Source: a bacterium (GTDB lineage: Bacteria; Sumerlaeota; Sumerlaeia; SLMS01). Taken from it: a stretch of DNA of 62,658 nt. The stretch is taken from assembly GCA_016125005.1 (NCBI GenBank), contig WGMQ01000052.1, positions 1 to 62,658 of the forward strand. The letters are read 5' to 3'. Under the pieces are notes generated by a model. It was not told the DNA's origin, ran no database searches, and saw only the letters and a list, made by a program, of their open reading frames with translations. Position numbers and translations under genes: made by a program. Every line of letters begins with the position of its first letter. Positions within the stretch are counted from its first letter, which is position 1. Of this stretch, positions 54,304 to 62,658 are shown one piece after another.

Positions 54304-55605
54304 TTAGCCGCGTGATCCGGCGCGGCTGGGGGCCGGGCGGCGACGGCGGGGGTGGCCGGCGGGAGCGGGGGTGTGGTTGGCGCTGGGGCGCGCCGGGCGT
54401 GCTGACTGGCGGCGAGAGGCGGGGGGAGCAGCTGCTGCGGCGGCGAGCTCGGCGCGTTCGGCGCGGCGGTCGGCCACGTCCTCGGCGGTCGGGCCACCTT
54501 CCCAGCGGGTGCGGTCGAGCTTGCGCCCGATGTGCTTCTCGATGTCACGGAGAGCGCCGTGGTCCTCACCGGTCACGAAGGTGATGGCGTCGCCGGTTGC
54601 TTCGGCGCGGGCCGTGCGGCCGATGCGGTGGATGTAGTCGTCGGTGGTCGACGGCATGTCGTAGTTGATGACGTGGCTGACGCCCTTGACGTCGAGGCCA
54701 CGGGCGGCGACGTCAGTGGCGACCAGGACCCGATGACGGCCCGAGCGGAAGCCCGCAATGCCGCTGTTACGGCGACCCTGAGTGTGTCCGCCGTGGACGG
54801 AGACGGCGGTGATCTCCTGGCGTTCAAGGGCCTTGGTCACCCGGTCGGCGCCGCGCTTGGTGCGGACGAAAACGATGGTGCTTCCGACCTCTTCACGGGC
54901 GAGGATGTCGCGCAGGAGCGACATCTTGCCGTCGTGGTTGACGTTGACCACAGACTGGCGAACGGACTCGGCGGGGCGGGCGACGGTGCCGACCTCGACC
55001 CGTGCCGGGTTCGTCATCATGGACTCGGCCAGCTTGGCAATGTCCTTGGGGAAGGTGGCCGAGAACATCATGGTCTGGCGCTTGGTGGGCAGCGTGGCCA
55101 CCACACGGCGGATGTCCGGGAGGAAGCCCATGTCGAGCATGCGGTCGGCCTCGTCCAGGACGAGCGTCGTCACATGGTCGAAGCGGTGGTTGCCGCGGCC
55201 GACGTGGTCGAGGAGACGACCGGGGCAGGCAAGGATGATGGAGGTGCCGCGGCGGAGCGCCTGGGCCTGGGGCTCCATGCCGACGCCGCCGTAGACGCAG
55301 GCGGTGCTGAGGCCAAGGACCCGGGCGAGGGGAGCCAGCACGTCGTGGACCTGCTGGACCAGTTCGCGGGTCGGGGCGAGCAGGACCATGCGGGTGTATC
55401 CCTTGGGGAGGGCCGCAATCTGCGTCAGGGCGGGGAGCCCGAACGCCAAGGTCTTGCCGGTGCCCGTCTGGGCGATGGCGGTCAGGTCGCGCCCTGTCAG
55501 TGCCACGGGAATAGCCTGGGCCTGAATGGGCGTCGGGGCGGTGATCCCCTTCTCGCGAAGATGCGCGAGGCAGCGGGTATCAATCCGCAGTGAATCGAAT
55601 GTCAT
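54304..55605 (-). CDS. DEAD-box ATP-dependent RNA helicase (RhlE-like)
   Basis: This 433-residue RNA helicase probably remodels RNA in ribosome assembly, decay or cold adaptation. Motifs in order: Q-motif TPIQAQAIP, I AQTGTGKT, Ia PTRELVQQ, II LDEADRMLDMGF, III SATFP, IV IVFVRTKRGAD, V TDVAARGLDVKGVSHVINYDMP and VI HRIGRTARAEATG. The C-terminal ~60 residues are Arg/Pro/Ala-rich and basic, as in RhlE-type tails that bind RNA. The ATG has GGAAG upstream. It is a stand-alone gene with a long leader. Confidence 0.95.
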   Translation of the reverse strand: MTFDSLRIDTRCLAHLREKGITAPTPIQAQAIPVALTGRDLTAIAQTGTGKTLAFGLPALTQIAALPKGYTRMVLLAPTRELVQQVHDVLAPLARVLGLSTACVYGGVGMEPQAQALRRGTSIILACPGRLLDHVGRGNHRFDHVTTLVLDEADRMLDMGFLPDIRRVVATLPTKRQTMMFSATFPKDIAKLAESMMTNPARVEVGTVARPAESVRQSVVNVNHDGKMSLLRDILAREEVGSTIVFVRTKRGADRVTKALERQEITAVSVHGGHTQGRRNSGIAGFRSGRHRVLVATDVAARGLDVKGVSHVINYDMPSTTDDYIHRIGRTARAEATGDAITFVTGEDHGALRDIEKHIGRKLDRTRWEGGPTAEDVADRRAERAELAAAAAAPPASRRQSARPARPSANHTPAPAGHPRRRRPAPSRAGSRG

Positions 55606-56029
55606 GTAGTACTTCCGTACGTGGGTTCATTGTGTACAGTGCAAGGCAACTGGTTCTGGCTGCTCGCCGACCGCCAAAGAACCAAAGGAACCGCGACGGA
55701 AATGAAAGGAAGAAATCTGGGGAGCAAAACTGAGAGGGAGGCTATGGATGGATCAACACTCTAGGTGACAGAACGACAATGTTGGCGAGACGGTATGGGG
55801 GGCCGATCAGCCAATGCAATGTAAATCGGCAGGGGTCCTGACTATCCGTCCCAGCGCGGTCCCTGCCTTCCGTTCGGTCGGCTGCACCGTTTTCGCGAAG
55901 CATGTGTACTTAATTACTTGGTTTATCGCGACCTGTCTTGGAGCGGCGATTTTGGCTTTGACATGCCAAACAGTCCGTGCCCCTATCGCCCGTGTTGAAC
56001 ACAAGTCCACCGAAGTTTGGGGCCTTTCG
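55606..56029. other. Divergent region between helicase and feo operon
   Basis: These 424 bp contain the promoters of the helicase (minus) and the feo genes (plus). An AT-rich stretch at 55905-55925 (TACTTAATTACTTGGTTTATC) may hold the feo promoter. A clear Fur box was not found. A 72-codon in-frame extension of feoA with a hydrophobic stretch (ITWFIATCLGAAILAL) exists from 55814 but lacks family support and was not used. Confidence 0.4.
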
Positions 56030-56269
56030 ATGCAACTCTCGACCGAGACCTTCGTCCACCTGAATCAACTTCGCCGCGGCCAGATGGCTGTCGTTGAGGA
56101 AGTTGACTGTCAGGGAACCGAAGGGGCGCACTTGGCCTCGATGGGCCTTTCGGTCGGCTGCGTCCTGCAGGTGCTGATGCCCGGTACCCCCTGCGCGGTG
56201 GCTGTGGGCGAAACGCGCCTGATGCTCCGCTGCGAGCAGTGCCGCGCGATTCGCGTCTCCCCCCTCTGA
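56030..56269 (+). CDS. feoA: FeoA-like ferrous iron transport accessory protein (first copy)
   Basis: This 79-residue SH3-like FeoA domain has LNQLRRGQMAVVEEVDCQG at the start, the LASMGLSVGCVLQVL core and a C-terminal GETRLMLRCEQCRAIRV strand. FeoA is a small cytosolic partner of FeoB in Fe2+ uptake. It carries three cysteines in its C-terminal half, two as CEQC. The start is the first ATG that matches the family. It is followed 15 bp later by a second feoA. Confidence 0.88.
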   Translation: MQLSTETFVHLNQLRRGQMAVVEEVDCQGTEGAHLASMGLSVGCVLQVLMPGTPCAVAVGETRLMLRCEQCRAIRVSPL

Positions 56270-56284
56270 TCGCAGCCTCCTCAA

Positions 56285-56512
56285 ATGAAACTTTCACAGA
56301 TGGCCATTGGCCAAAAAGGTCTTATCACGGACCTGCAGGGCGATTCCGCCTTGATCCAGCGTCTGCTTGAACTCGGTCTCACCGACGGTGAAACCGTGGA
56401 GGTCGTGCGGTTTGCACCGCTTGGCGACCCGATGGAAATCCGGGTGCGGGGCTACTACCTTTCCCTGCGCCGCGTCGAGGCCAACGCCATCGTCGTGGAG
56501 CCCCAGGCATGA
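56285..56512 (+). CDS. feoA: FeoA-like ferrous iron transport accessory protein (second copy)
   Basis: This 75-residue classical FeoA domain (LSQMAIGQKGLITDL, LIQRLLELGLTDGETVEVV, GDPMEIRVRGYYLSLRRVEA) has the canonical LxxMGL/LELGLT and GDP blocks. Its stop overlaps the feoB start (ATGA), so it is probably the direct partner of FeoB, while the first, more divergent copy may have another role. Confidence 0.95.
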   Translation: MKLSQMAIGQKGLITDLQGDSALIQRLLELGLTDGETVEVVRFAPLGDPMEIRVRGYYLSLRRVEANAIVVEPQA

Positions 56513-58695
56513 GTTCTCCCCGCCGCGTCGCCCTCGTTGGCAATCCGAACACTGGCAAGACCACGCTCTTCAACGCACTGACGGGCTTTCGCGCCAAGGT
56601 CGGCAACTACGCCGGAGTGACGGTCGAACGGAAGTCCGGCCCGCTGAAGGGCGGGACAATCCCGGCCGAGATCATCGACCTGCCCGGTACGTACAGCCTT
56701 TCCGCCCGTTCCGCCGACGAAATGGTGGCGGTGGACGTGTTGCTGGGGCACCGGAGCGAGGACCCGACGCCGCCCGACCTTGTGCTGGTCGTGTTGGATG
56801 CTTCGAACCTTGAACGGAACCTGTTCCTCGCCACGCAGATTTTCGAGACGGGCCTCCCCTGTGCGCTGGTCCTGAACATGATGGACATGGCGGAGACCAA
56901 CGGGATCTCCATCGACACGGCGGAGCTTGAGCGGCGCCTGTCGGTTCGTGTCTTCCCCGTGGTGGCTTCGAAGGGCACGGGGCTGGATGCCCTGCGTCAG
57001 TTCATTTGCAGCGACAATGCCGCGCTAGCGAGGTCCCCGCAGCGCGTGGTCTTCCCGGAGGCGTTCGATAGCGCCACCACGAGCCTTGGCGAGGCGCTCA
57101 CCGCCGCGGGCGTTGCCGCGCGCGACACGACCCCTTTCCTTCTTCGCCGCGCCCTCTTGGAAGTCGGCGGCATGGCCGAGCAGCGGATGCGGACGCAGGG
57201 TGGCGACAAGGCCGCCGCGGCCATCGACGGCGCGCGGGCGACCTTGCAGCAGGCAGGACATCGCCTGGTCAGCCTGGAAGCCAAGGCGCGCTATGCCTCG
57301 ATCCGCGGGGTCCTCGATGGAGTCGTGAAGATTCCGGAAGGCCGCCGTGAGACCACCTCGGACCGCATCGACCGCGTGCTGATCCATCCCGTCTGGGGTG
57401 TGGTCGTGTTCATGGCGCTGATGCTGGTGGTCTTTCAGGCGATTTACAGTTGGTCCGCGCCTTTTATGGACCTGATCGACGGCTGCTTCGGATGGCTGAG
57501 CGAGCAGGTCACCGCCAATATGAGCGAAGGCCCGCTGGCCAGTTTCCTGGCGGACGGCGTGATCGCGGGCGTCGGCGGCGTGGTCATCTTCCTGCCCCAG
57601 ATCATCATCCTGTTCCTGTTCATCTCGATACTTGAGGACTGCGGCTACATGGCGCGGGCGGCGTTCCTGGCCGACCGGCTCCTGAGCCGCCTTGGCCTTT
57701 CGGGACGCTCCTTCATTCCCATGCTTAGCTCGTTCGCCTGTGCCATCCCCGGCGTCATGGCAACGCGCACCATCGAGGACCCGCGGGATCGACTGACCAC
57801 CATCATGGTGGCGCCGCTCATGAGTTGCTCCGCCCGCCTCCCCGTGTATGCGTTGATGATCGGCGCTTTCATTCCCGCCTACAGCATCGGCGGGGTGCTG
57901 GGGTTGCAGGGACTGGTGCTTTTCGCCATGTATCTGGTGGGACCGGCCGTTGCCATTCCGGTGGCGCTACTGCTGCGGCGCTCGCTGCTGAAGGGGCCAA
58001 AGCCCACCTTCCTGATGGAACTGCCGCCGTACCGTCGACCCAACTGGAAGCAGGTTGGGTTTCGCCTGCTGGAGCGCGCCGGGGCCTTCCTGAAGCGCGC
58101 CGGTACGGTGATCTTTGCCGTCTCGGTAGTGGTCTGGGCCGCGACCTATTATCCACGTCCCGCCGCTGTGGCGGAAAGCATTGAGGCACGCTATGCCGAA
58201 CGCATCGCTGCCGCAGAGGGCGACACCGCCGAAGAATTGACGGCAGAGCGTGATCGCGCCATCGAGGGCGCCTATCTGCGCCAGTCGATCCTTGGCCGCA
58301 TGGGTAGCGCCATCGAGCCGCTGGTGCGGCCGCTCGGTTGGGATTGGCGCATCGGCATGGCGGTCATCGCCAGCTTCCCCGCCCGCGAGGTTGTCGTGAG
58401 CACACTCGGCATTATTTTCGACGTGGGTTCCGATGCGGACGAGGAGAGCGATGCGCTGCGCGACCGGCTTGTGGCTGCCCAGTGGGCGGACGGATCGCCG
58501 ATCTTCACGATCCCGGTGGCGGTCTCGATCATGGTCTTCTTCGCCCTGTGCGCACAATGTGCGGCGACACTGGCGATCATCCGTCGCGAGACGAACTCGT
58601 GGCGCTGGCCGATCTTTGCCTTCGTCTACATGACCACGCTGGCGTGGATCGGCGCCCTGCTGGTCTATCAGGTCGGCACGCTAATCGCGGGCTAG
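56509..58695 (+). CDS. feoB: Ferrous iron transporter FeoB
   Basis: This 728-residue inner-membrane Fe2+ transporter has a cytosolic N-terminal G domain (G1 GNPNTGKTT at 11-19, G2 T38 in GVTVE, G3 DLPGTYS, G4 LNMMD) and a helical GDI-like spacer. The membrane part contains the two Gate repeats and the conserved SFACAIPGVMATRTI and ARLPVYALMIG segments. An insertion around 560-600 (TAEELTAERDRA) is acidic and Ala-rich. The preceding feoA and the following Cys-rich protein complete a typical Feo operon. Regulation by iron is likely but no Fur site was recognised. Confidence 0.97.
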   Translation: MSSPRRVALVGNPNTGKTTLFNALTGFRAKVGNYAGVTVERKSGPLKGGTIPAEIIDLPGTYSLSARSADEMVAVDVLLGHRSEDPTPPDLVLVVLDASNLERNLFLATQIFETGLPCALVLNMMDMAETNGISIDTAELERRLSVRVFPVVASKGTGLDALRQFICSDNAALARSPQRVVFPEAFDSATTSLGEALTAAGVAARDTTPFLLRRALLEVGGMAEQRMRTQGGDKAAAAIDGARATLQQAGHRLVSLEAKARYASIRGVLDGVVKIPEGRRETTSDRIDRVLIHPVWGVVVFMALMLVVFQAIYSWSAPFMDLIDGCFGWLSEQVTANMSEGPLASFLADGVIAGVGGVVIFLPQIIILFLFISILEDCGYMARAAFLADRLLSRLGLSGRSFIPMLSSFACAIPGVMATRTIEDPRDRLTTIMVAPLMSCSARLPVYALMIGAFIPAYSIGGVLGLQGLVLFAMYLVGPAVAIPVALLLRRSLLKGPKPTFLMELPPYRRPNWKQVGFRLLERAGAFLKRAGTVIFAVSVVVWAATYYPRPAAVAESIEARYAERIAAAEGDTAEELTAERDRAIEGAYLRQSILGRMGSAIEPLVRPLGWDWRIGMAVIASFPAREVVVSTLGIIFDVGSDADEESDALRDRLVAAQWADGSPIFTIPVAVSIMVFFALCAQCAATLAIIRRETNSWRWPIFAFVYMTTLAWIGALLVYQVGTLIAG

Positions 58696-58702
58696 TGATA
58701 GC

Positions 58703-58873
58703 ATGAACGCTTTGCTGCAACATGCCGTGGTCCTACTGATTGTCGCCGGAGCGGCGGCCTATTTGGGACGCATGGCGTGGATGACCTTGCGGGCCAAGTC
58801 GAACTGCGGCTGTGGCAAGGGCTCGTGCGCGCGCATGGGTGACCTGGAGCGCAAGCTCCGCCACCCGCGCTGA
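58703..58873 (+). CDS. FeoB-associated Cys-rich small membrane protein
   Basis: This 56-residue protein starts 7 bases after the feoB stop. It has one N-terminal TM helix (HAVVLLIVAGAAAYLGRMAW) followed by a Cys cluster CGCGKGSC and a basic tail. This pattern is that of the FeoB-associated Cys-rich membrane protein family (FeoC-position partner), which is thought to help handle iron at FeoB. A clear ribosome site is not visible, so translation may be coupled to feoB. Confidence 0.88.
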   Translation: MNALLQHAVVLLIVAGAAAYLGRMAWMTLRAKSNCGCGKGSCARMGDLERKLRHPR

Positions 58874-58881
58874 GCAGCGGA

Positions 58882-59673
58882 TCAATCGATCAGCAAATCT
58901 TCGCTGAGACCTTCGGGCAGTTGCTCGACGCCGCTTCCTGAGGTGGAGACTCCCTTCAGGTTGGGCAGTCCCACGAGCGGACTGAGGTCGGTCACTCCTG
59001 TGCAATTCAGAAGCATCAGGTTCTCCAGTGCGAGCAGTCCCGCCAGCGGGCTCAGGTCGGTGAGTCCCGTGCAGCCGTCCAGCATCAGCACTTCCAGTCT
59101 CTCCATGCCAGCAAGGGGACCGAGGTCGCGCAACTGCGTCAGGCCCGCGAGGCCCAGCACGCGCAGGTTGCGGCAACCGCGTAGTCCCTCCAGGTCCGAA
59201 AGCTGCGCAAAGCCGAGTTCCAGTTCCTCCAGCGCGGGCAGTTCCGCGAGCACCGACAGGTCCCCAACCGGGCAGTAGCCGAGATCGACGAAGCGGAGTT
59301 TGCCGAGGCCACGCAGGAAGGCGAGGTCCGCGGCAGCGGGGTCGCCTCCGAGCCACAGGTGCGTCAGAGCGGGGAGCAGGCGCAGTGATTCGTGGTCCCA
59401 GCGTTCCTTGGGAGCCATGAAGGAGAGATGCGTCAGGGCCGGATGGCCGGCGAGGGGGGAAATATCGGCCACGGATGTCTTGGTCAGGTCGACCCGCTGA
59501 AGCGACCGAAGTCCGCGGAGCGGCTCGATGGAAGTCAGTTGCACGGATCCGCGGAGGTTGACCTCGGTTATCTCAGCCGACTTGGGGAGGGCTTCCAACT
59601 CCTCGGTGGTTGCGCTGGAGGATCGGTAGACGCCATTGCGCACGATGGGCATCGGGGAACACTCGGCGGACAT
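58882..59673 (-). CDS. Leucine-rich-repeat protein
   Basis: This 263-residue protein is built almost entirely of ~21-23-residue internalin-like LRRs, with repeats of the form L..L..L.L..C.xLTDLSPLAGLxxLExL (for example LMLDGCTGLTDLSPLAGLLALENLML). It has no signal peptide, so it is probably cytosolic. Such repeats form a curved protein-binding scaffold; the partner is unknown. The ATG has GGAG upstream. It converges with the Feo operon, its stop only 9 bp away, and is followed upstream by the Crp/Fnr gene in the same direction. Confidence 0.88.
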   Translation of the reverse strand: MSAECSPMPIVRNGVYRSSSATTEELEALPKSAEITEVNLRGSVQLTSIEPLRGLRSLQRVDLTKTSVADISPLAGHPALTHLSFMAPKERWDHESLRLLPALTHLWLGGDPAAADLAFLRGLGKLRFVDLGYCPVGDLSVLAELPALEELELGFAQLSDLEGLRGCRNLRVLGLAGLTQLRDLGPLAGMERLEVLMLDGCTGLTDLSPLAGLLALENLMLLNCTGVTDLSPLVGLPNLKGVSTSGSGVEQLPEGLSEDLLID

Positions 59674-59706
59674 GGTGGGAATCTCCGGGCAATTCGCGGT
59701 CGAAAG

Positions 59707-60420
59707 TTAGAACTCGTCGCGGGTCCTGCGAAGACCCTCGAGGTCGAGGAGCGTGACGTCCTTGCGGGCGCTGGAGATCAGGTCGCGATCCCGGAAGCGG
59801 CGCATGACGTAGGACACCATCTCGCGACTGGTGCCGATGAGCTGGGCCAGATCGCTGTGACTGATTGGCAGATCGAGACGGACACTTTCAGCCACATCGC
59901 CCGGTTGTCCCGCCACGGATGCCAGCTCTAGAAGGATCAGTGCCAATCTTGCCTCGGCCGGACGCATCATGAGGTCGGCGAGCCGGACCTGTAGTTTGGC
60001 GATGCGCTCCATCGAACTTTTCATGACGCGCAGGCCCAGATCGCGATGACGGAGCAGGAGCGCTTCGAAGCGGCGCCGACTGATGCGGCAGAGGCAGCAT
60101 GCGGTCAGGGCCTCGCAATGCTCGCCGAAGTCGCCCCCTTTGCCCGGTTCGACCAGACCGAACATATCGCCGGGACCAAGCAGGAGCACAGCGGCCTGAC
60201 GCCCGGCTCCGTCGGTGTAGTTCATCTTCACATGGCCGCGCTTCACGATCCAAACGGCGCCCTCAGAGTCGGCGTCCACGGGGATCAGCTCGGCGGGGGA
60301 GCAACTGACGACGTTGGCCATGTCCATGACTTCGCGCAGTTCCGCTGGTGGGAGCTGGCTGAAGAGCGGGCACTGCTTGATGTGCCAGAGCTTGAGCGAT
60401 GCGGCAGGACCAAGTGACAC
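59707..60420 (-). CDS. Crp/Fnr-family transcriptional regulator
   Basis: This 237-residue regulator has an N-terminal cyclic-nucleotide-binding-like sensor domain (LWHIKQCPLFSQLPPAELREV, then GDMFGLVEPG) and a C-terminal winged helix (HSDLAQLIGTSREMVSYVMRRFRDRDLI). Cysteines occur, including a CCLC cluster, but not the four-Cys FNR N-terminal pattern. The GTG at 60420 has AAAAGGAG 8 nt upstream and was preferred over the ATG 45 nt earlier. It could respond to a nucleotide, NO or redox signal. Its neighbours (Feo, LRR) may be targets, but this is speculation. Confidence 0.9.
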   Translation of the reverse strand: MSLGPAASLKLWHIKQCPLFSQLPPAELREVMDMANVVSCSPAELIPVDADSEGAVWIVKRGHVKMNYTDGAGRQAAVLLLGPGDMFGLVEPGKGGDFGEHCEALTACCLCRISRRRFEALLLRHRDLGLRVMKSSMERIAKLQVRLADLMMRPAEARLALILLELASVAGQPGDVAESVRLDLPISHSDLAQLIGTSREMVSYVMRRFRDRDLISSARKDVTLLDLEGLRRTRDEF

Positions 60421-60508
60421 GCGCTGACTCCTTTTGGCGATGGAAACAATTGGCGCAGTCGGCATGACAAGTTAGCGGGTTGCAGGCCATGGAAACCTTG
60501 CTTGCCGA

Positions 60509-62658
60509 CTATCGCCACTCGATGTCGGTCAGCTGCGCCTGCGGGAAGTAGCGTTGGCGGCGCTTGCCGAGTTCAATGCACGCGCGGGAATCCGCGCCCT
60601 CGCAGTCGATCTCCCGCCCGGTAACGTCCAGTGACTCAAGGATGCCGACGTTTCCCTTGGCCGTGGCAAAAACGGCTTTGCGTGAGCCGGGGAGGAAGCG
60701 CGCCCCCATCAACTGCTCACGGCGACCGGGAAAGGGATTCAACGTCAGCAACTCACGGCCCGATTCCACGTCCCAGAGTTTGGGGCGCTCGTTCATGGCC
60801 ACCGTGAGGAGGCGATCGCCATGCTCGTTAAAGTCCGCTGCGATGATGATTAGACCGTGTCCCTTCATGGTGGAGACCTCCTTGCCGGATGGCACATCCC
60901 ACACATGAACAACTTCGTCGACGCCGCCGGAGGCGATGCGCGTCCCGTCGTGGTTGAACGTGACAACATAGACTGGCTTGGCGGTGCCATGGGCGTTGCG
61001 CACCTCAAAGTCCAGCGCGCCGCGCTCAAGATTCCAGACGGCAACGCTGCCAAAGGCCATGCCGACTGCAAGCCGCTTGGAGTCGGGCGAATAGGACATA
61101 GCGCGAACCGACTGGGTTTCCTGGGGGCCGGGTTGCCAGCGCGCCAGTTCTTTCCAGGTGCCCGTCTCCAGAATGATCAGCGGACCGATGACCGGCGTCC
61201 ATGCGAAGTACCGTGAATCGGGACTGAAGCGCCCCATGTAGCAGGAGTCCTTGGATAGCTCATGAACGGGCTCGTTTGTCTCGCGGGAGACGATCATGCC
61301 GGACTCTCCGGAGGGATCCATCACGAAGCGCCACTTTCCGTCCGGGGAGTCCTGCCGGTAGAAGCTATCGATCCGAATGCGCTCGCCGGCCACTTCAACG
61401 TCGGCGCTACCGGTGCCCTGGATCCAGTGGTCGTCATAGCCGAGCCATACGTCGGTGCGGGAACGCGGGAGCCCCATCAACTGCAGGGTACGGCCGACGG
61501 GGGGGATCGTGCCGTCGGAGACGACGGGGACCGGCGGGCTGATCAGACGGTCGATGTTCCAGAGTCGGACTTCATCGAAGGAGGCGGTCGCCAGCAGGTT
61601 GCGCGTCGGATGAAAGGCCAGTTTCTCCATCTGGCGGGCACCTTGAAGGACGCCCATGCTCTCGCGGCTCTTGATATCCCAAATGCGGCAGAGGCCATCG
61701 AGCCCCGACGCGGCCAAATATCGACCGTCGGGACTGACGGCGACGGCGCGGCAGGAGGTTTCCTCGAGGGCGAAGTTGCAAACCATTTCACCGGTCTTTA
61801 CGTCGAACAGACGGGCGTGCCCGTCGGCGCAGCCAGTCACAACGCCGCTGCCGTCCGGGGTGAAGACGACCGAGAGCACCGATCCATCATGTCCCTCCAG
61901 GGTCCGCAGGATGCTGCCTGTGGCGACATCGACCAGTGCGCAGCGCCCCACGTTGATGATGGCCACTGCCACCATGGTTCCATCGGGACTGAACTGTACG
62001 TCGTAAGTCTCGCGGTCGAAAGCAACCGTCCGAATCAGACTACCGTCCTCGACGCTCCAGATGCGCAGGTTCTGGTCGTGCCCGGTCGTGGCGAATAGCT
62101 TTCCGTCGGGGGAGAAGGCGCCACCGCGCATGACGCGCAGTTCCTTGTGGGCGGTGATCTCGAAGCTGGCCTTGATGTCGCCGTCGCTTCCCGCCACGAG
62201 GAGTCCCTGGCCGTCCGTCGACGTTAGGAGGATGTGGCGGGCGTCGGGCGAGAAGGCGACATCCCAAATACCCTTCAGGTCGTACTTCCGCTCATAGCGA
62301 AGGCGGCCGCTGGCGGTATCCCAGATGCGCAGGAGCCCCTTGAAGTGACCCGTGGCCATGGTGGCGCCGTCCGACGAGAAAGCCACCGAGAACACGTGAC
62401 TGCCGCGGTCTCCCTGCTCGGCAGCGAGTAGCAGGTCATCGCGGTTGATGCGAGCGAGCAGGTATCCCCACTCCCAGGATCGATAGTCGGCCGGAGTGCG
62501 TGTGATTAGTAGATCGCTTGCTTTTTCGACCCGGGATTCATCGATGTAGGCATTTGCCAGCCCGATGGCGGAGAAGTACTGCTCCCTTTCGGCTGTGGCG
62601 CGAAGTCGCTCCGCGGCTGCCCGTGCCTCGGCGGCTTCGCTCGCGCGTTCCTCGGCCA
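60509..62658 (-). CDS. WD40-repeat protein, N-terminus beyond the window
   Basis: An open frame of 716 codons remains open to the window end. Its N-terminal visible part is an Ala/Glu-rich coiled coil followed by a YRSWEWGYLLARIN motif, then at least 13 WD40 blades (for example LLRIWDTASGRLRYERKYDLKGIWDVAFSPDARHILL and RIASGGVDEVVHVWDVPSG). The SWEW segment is characteristic of proteins in PVC-like phyla where WD40 propellers follow a Ser/Thr kinase or sigma-factor domain. The missing part could contain such a domain. Repeats in the middle are degenerate. It is transcribed towards the Crp/Fnr gene. Confidence 0.85.
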   Translation of the reverse strand, partial: AEERASEAAEARAAAERLRATAEREQYFSAIGLANAYIDESRVEKASDLLITRTPADYRSWEWGYLLARINRDDLLLAAEQGDRGSHVFSVAFSSDGATMATGHFKGLLRIWDTASGRLRYERKYDLKGIWDVAFSPDARHILLTSTDGQGLLVAGSDGDIKASFEITAHKELRVMRGGAFSPDGKLFATTGHDQNLRIWSVEDGSLIRTVAFDRETYDVQFSPDGTMVAVAIINVGRCALVDVATGSILRTLEGHDGSVLSVVFTPDGSGVVTGCADGHARLFDVKTGEMVCNFALEETSCRAVAVSPDGRYLAASGLDGLCRIWDIKSRESMGVLQGARQMEKLAFHPTRNLLATASFDEVRLWNIDRLISPPVPVVSDGTIPPVGRTLQLMGLPRSRTDVWLGYDDHWIQGTGSADVEVAGERIRIDSFYRQDSPDGKWRFVMDPSGESGMIVSRETNEPVHELSKDSCYMGRFSPDSRYFAWTPVIGPLIILETGTWKELARWQPGPQETQSVRAMSYSPDSKRLAVGMAFGSVAVWNLERGALDFEVRNAHGTAKPVYVVTFNHDGTRIASGGVDEVVHVWDVPSGKEVSTMKGHGLIIIAADFNEHGDRLLTVAMNERPKLWDVESGRELLTLNPFPGRREQLMGARFLPGSRKAVFATAKGNVGILESLDVTGREIDCEGADSRACIELGKRRQRYFPQAQLTDIEWR

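Noticed and set aside
55814..56029. 72-codon N-terminal extension of the first FeoA with a hydrophobic stretch
   Set aside because: FeoA proteins are ~75-80 residues and soluble; no conserved family carries such an extension, and an in-frame ATG gives the normal start.

Overview
The window is GC-rich, densely coded DNA from a Gram-negative-like bacterium: there are several lipoprotein signal peptides, a periplasmic-adaptor/ABC exporter, an FtsX-type permease and a pseudopilin-like protein. Surface proteins carry long Thr-Pro/Ser-Pro linkers, a choice-of-anchor-A-like domain and a GHL10-like domain, and one gene encodes WD40 repeats behind a 'SWEWGYL' segment. That mix resembles uncultivated lineages such as Sumerlaeota (BRC1) or neighbouring PVC/FCB-type phyla. 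This placement is an inference; no rRNA or tRNA gene is present to confirm it.

Layout. 1-127: probable end of an IS21-like element that has cut off an oligopeptide-binding lipoprotein gene. 959-12077: membrane glycosyltransferase, HU-like protein, a Cys-rich conserved protein, tpiA, a coupled ABC exporter (ATPase, permease, adaptor), a two-subunit Na+/solute symporter and a cold-shock protein. 12427-22498: AAC(3)-like acetyltransferase with a coupled unknown, a secreted trypsin-like protease with four C-terminal repeats, a GT2 glycosyltransferase, a PQQ-type sugar dehydrogenase, and ppa followed by a secreted peroxiredoxin-like protein and a polytopic membrane protein. 22575-30083: secreted LamG/thioredoxin-like protein, a 1411-residue modular surface protein, and a degenerate sigma-54-activator-like ATPase with a coiled coil instead of a DNA-binding domain. 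30088-37214: GNAT, pseudopilin-like protein, RidA, adenosine deaminase, a membrane protein with a coupled methyltransferase, leuD, a structured 700-bp non-coding stretch, a stand-alone rpsN and a metallophosphoesterase. 37183-48448: double-FHA protein, parvulin lipoprotein, long-form ispH, a coupled multi-sensor histidine kinase and NtrC-type regulator, a divergent uracil-DNA-glycosylase-like protein and an M19 dipeptidase placed behind recA. 48455-62658: recA, a TPR/zinc-ribbon/small-membrane-protein operon, psd-pssA, a DEAD-box helicase, feoA-feoA-feoB with a Cys-rich partner, an LRR protein, a Crp/Fnr regulator and a WD40 protein that runs off the window.

Co-directional genes are often translationally coupled through GTGA or ATGA overlaps, and convergent pairs are commonly separated by long perfect hairpins. 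The most unusual signals are: (i) an 8-mer, GTCTATAC, present at least 11 times, mostly inside genes and often built from rare codons; (ii) the structured 35193-35891 region, with a 15-bp hairpin sequence present in inverted orientation at both ends; (iii) the degenerate sigma-54 AAA+ protein and its palindrome-rich divergent promoter region; (iv) the modular 1411-residue surface protein; and (v) the uracil-DNA-glycosylase-like protein that keeps its Fe-S cysteines but has altered catalytic motifs.
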